Assembly (NCBI RefSeq): GCF_004403985.1
Contig: NZ_SOHL01000030.1
Span: forward strand, 62,296-126,295
Direction: 5' to 3'
DNA: 64,000 nucleotides
From: Cryobacterium gelidum
GTDB taxonomy: Bacteria > Actinomycetota > Actinomycetes > Actinomycetales > Microbacteriaceae
Below the pieces are notes generated by a model that made no database searches, was not told the origin of the DNA, and saw nothing but the letters and a program-made list of their open reading frames with translations. Each line of letters opens with the position of its first letter. The first letter of the stretch is position 1. Shown here in pieces: positions 63,116 through 64,000 of this stretch. The translations under genes and the position numbers were made by a program.

Positions 63116-63262
63116 CTACTTGCCGAGCAGACCGATGATGCCGCTACCGAGGTAGTAGACGCCGACGCCGGTGATGATTACCCAGATGGCGATGCGATTC
63201 ATGGATGGCGGCTTGCGCCCACCCTGGTCGGGTTTCAACTGATCGTCCGGCAGATAGCTCAT
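63116..63262 (-). CDS. Small C-terminally anchored membrane protein
   Basis: A 48-residue protein: a polar, Pro/Gln-rich start (SYLPDDQLKPDQGGRKPPS) and one hydrophobic segment (IAIWVIITGVGVYYLGSGII). Its ATG shares a base with the lysS stop (TAATG), so it is translationally coupled to lysS. Confidence 0.7.
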   Translation of the reverse strand: MSYLPDDQLKPDQGGRKPPSMNRIAIWVIITGVGVYYLGSGIIGLLGK

Positions 63263-64000
63263 TATTTCACCAGGGGGAAGAGGATCGTTTCACGGATGCC
63301 GAGGCCGGTCAGCGCCATGAGCATGCGGTCGATGCCCATACCCATACCACCGGTCGGCGGCATGCCGTACTCGAGTGCGCGCAGAAATTCTTCGTCGAGG
63401 CGCATGGCCTCCGGATCTCCCCCGGCGGCCAGGCTCGCCTGTTCGATGAAGCGTTGGCGCTGCACGACCGGGTCAACAAGCTCGGAATAGCCGGTCGCCA
63501 GTTCAAAACCGCGCACGTACAGGTCCCACTTCTCGACCACGCCGGCCACAGAGCGGTGCCCGCGCACGAGCGGGCTGGTGTCGATTGGAAAGTCCATGAC
63601 GAAGGTCGGGCGTACCAGATCGCCCTTGACGAAGTGCTCCCACAGCTCTTCGACGTACTTGCCGTGAATGGGATGGTCGATTTCGATGCCTTCCCGTGCG
63701 GCGAGCCGGACGAGGTCGGCGAGGGGCGTTTCGGGTGTGATCATGATGCCGGCTGCTGCCGACAGGCTGTCGTACATGCCGATGCGATCCCAGTCGCCGC
63801 CGAGGTCGAACAGGGTGCCGTCGGCCCAGGTCACCACGTGCGACCCGGCGATCGCAAACGCGGCATCCTGAATCAGCGTCTGGGTGAGATCGGCAATGGA
63901 GTTGTAGTCGCCGTACGCCTCATAGGCTTCGAGCATCGCAAACTCGGGCGAATGAGTGGAGTCGGCGCCCTCGTTGCGAAAGTTGCGGTTGATCTCGTAA
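63262..64000 (-). CDS. lysS: Lysyl-tRNA synthetase (partial, N-terminus outside window)
   Basis: The C-terminal ~246 codons of a class II lysyl-tRNA synthetase. The motif 2 region [20 protein letters not shown] is at the edge, motif 3 is [16 protein letters not shown], and substrate-binding segments [20 protein letters not shown] and [19 protein letters not shown] are present. The enzyme charges tRNA-Lys. The gene starts beyond 64000. Confidence 0.97.
   Translation of the reverse strand, partial: YEINRNFRNEGADSTHSPEFAMLEAYEAYGDYNSIADLTQTLIQDAAFAIAGSHVVTWADGTLFDLGGDWDRIGMYDSLSAAAGIMITPETPLADLVRLAAREGIEIDHPIHGKYVEELWEHFVKGDLVRPTFVMDFPIDTSPLVRGHRSVAGVVEKWDLYVRGFELATGYSELVDPVVQRQRFIEQASLAAGGDPEAMRLDEEFLRALEYGMPPTGGMGMGIDRMLMALTGLGIRETILFPLVK

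Overview
The window is a high-GC chromosomal segment from an actinobacterium, most probably family Microbacteriaceae. The evidence is an RpoB with actinobacterial sequence, CarD/CdnL, ClpC, alanine dehydrogenase with a divergent Lrp-type regulator, DUF5997, DUF4916 and DUF1684 proteins, a PduO-type adenosyltransferase, and frequent GTG/TTG starts. The genus cannot be fixed from the sequence alone. Both edges cut genes: rpoB on the left (minus strand) and lysS on the right (minus strand).

Layout. From 1 to 13.3 kb: rpoB, a spermidine-synthase-like methyltransferase, a TPR protein, a sugar-dehydrogenase lipoprotein, a SprT-like metalloprotein, an EVE protein, a DEAD-box helicase and a nucleoside hydrolase. 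From 13.3 to 25.8 kb: a NUDIX-like protein, a carboxylesterase, DUF5997 beside a stand-alone LysR-type ligand domain, a DrrAB-type ABC exporter, a GNAT-AAA+ fusion ATPase, an aldehyde dehydrogenase, an OhrR-like MarR regulator, and ald with its regulator. From 25.8 to 30.1 kb lies an envelope-stress locus: an ECF-type sigma factor and two Asp23/Gls24-related genes run one way, and a five-gene, 4-nt-overlapping operon (Asp23, DUF2273-like, Asp23-like, two membrane proteins) plus csbD run the other. From 30.5 to 42.5 kb: a YihY/BrkB protein, CarD, a TetR regulator, a GH15 enzyme with a degenerate trehalose-phosphatase domain, acyltransferase-like and DUF429 proteins, the cobalamin adenosyltransferase, a BCCT transporter, a broken DUF1232 gene and an NmrA-like reductase.

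From 42.65 to 49.25 kb is a 6.6-kb genomic island. It is flanked by a 34-bp direct repeat that is the 3' end of tRNA-Ser(CGA) plus the start of its terminator, and the complete tRNA sits at the right end. It carries a heliorhodopsin, two alpha/beta hydrolases, a Pr6Pr-like membrane protein and a WYL regulator, along with debris: probable integrase remains, a chrA fragment and an IS3-type transposase tail.

From 49.3 kb to the end: an SGNH hydrolase, radA, an SseB-like protein, a 1,585-residue secreted nuclease/5'-nucleotidase, an N-acetyltransferase, clpC, a cardiolipin synthase, two small membrane proteins and lysS. The most interesting systems are the island with the heliorhodopsin and the divergent sigma/Asp23 locus. 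In the latter, an Asp23-family protein occupies the position where an anti-sigma factor would be expected.
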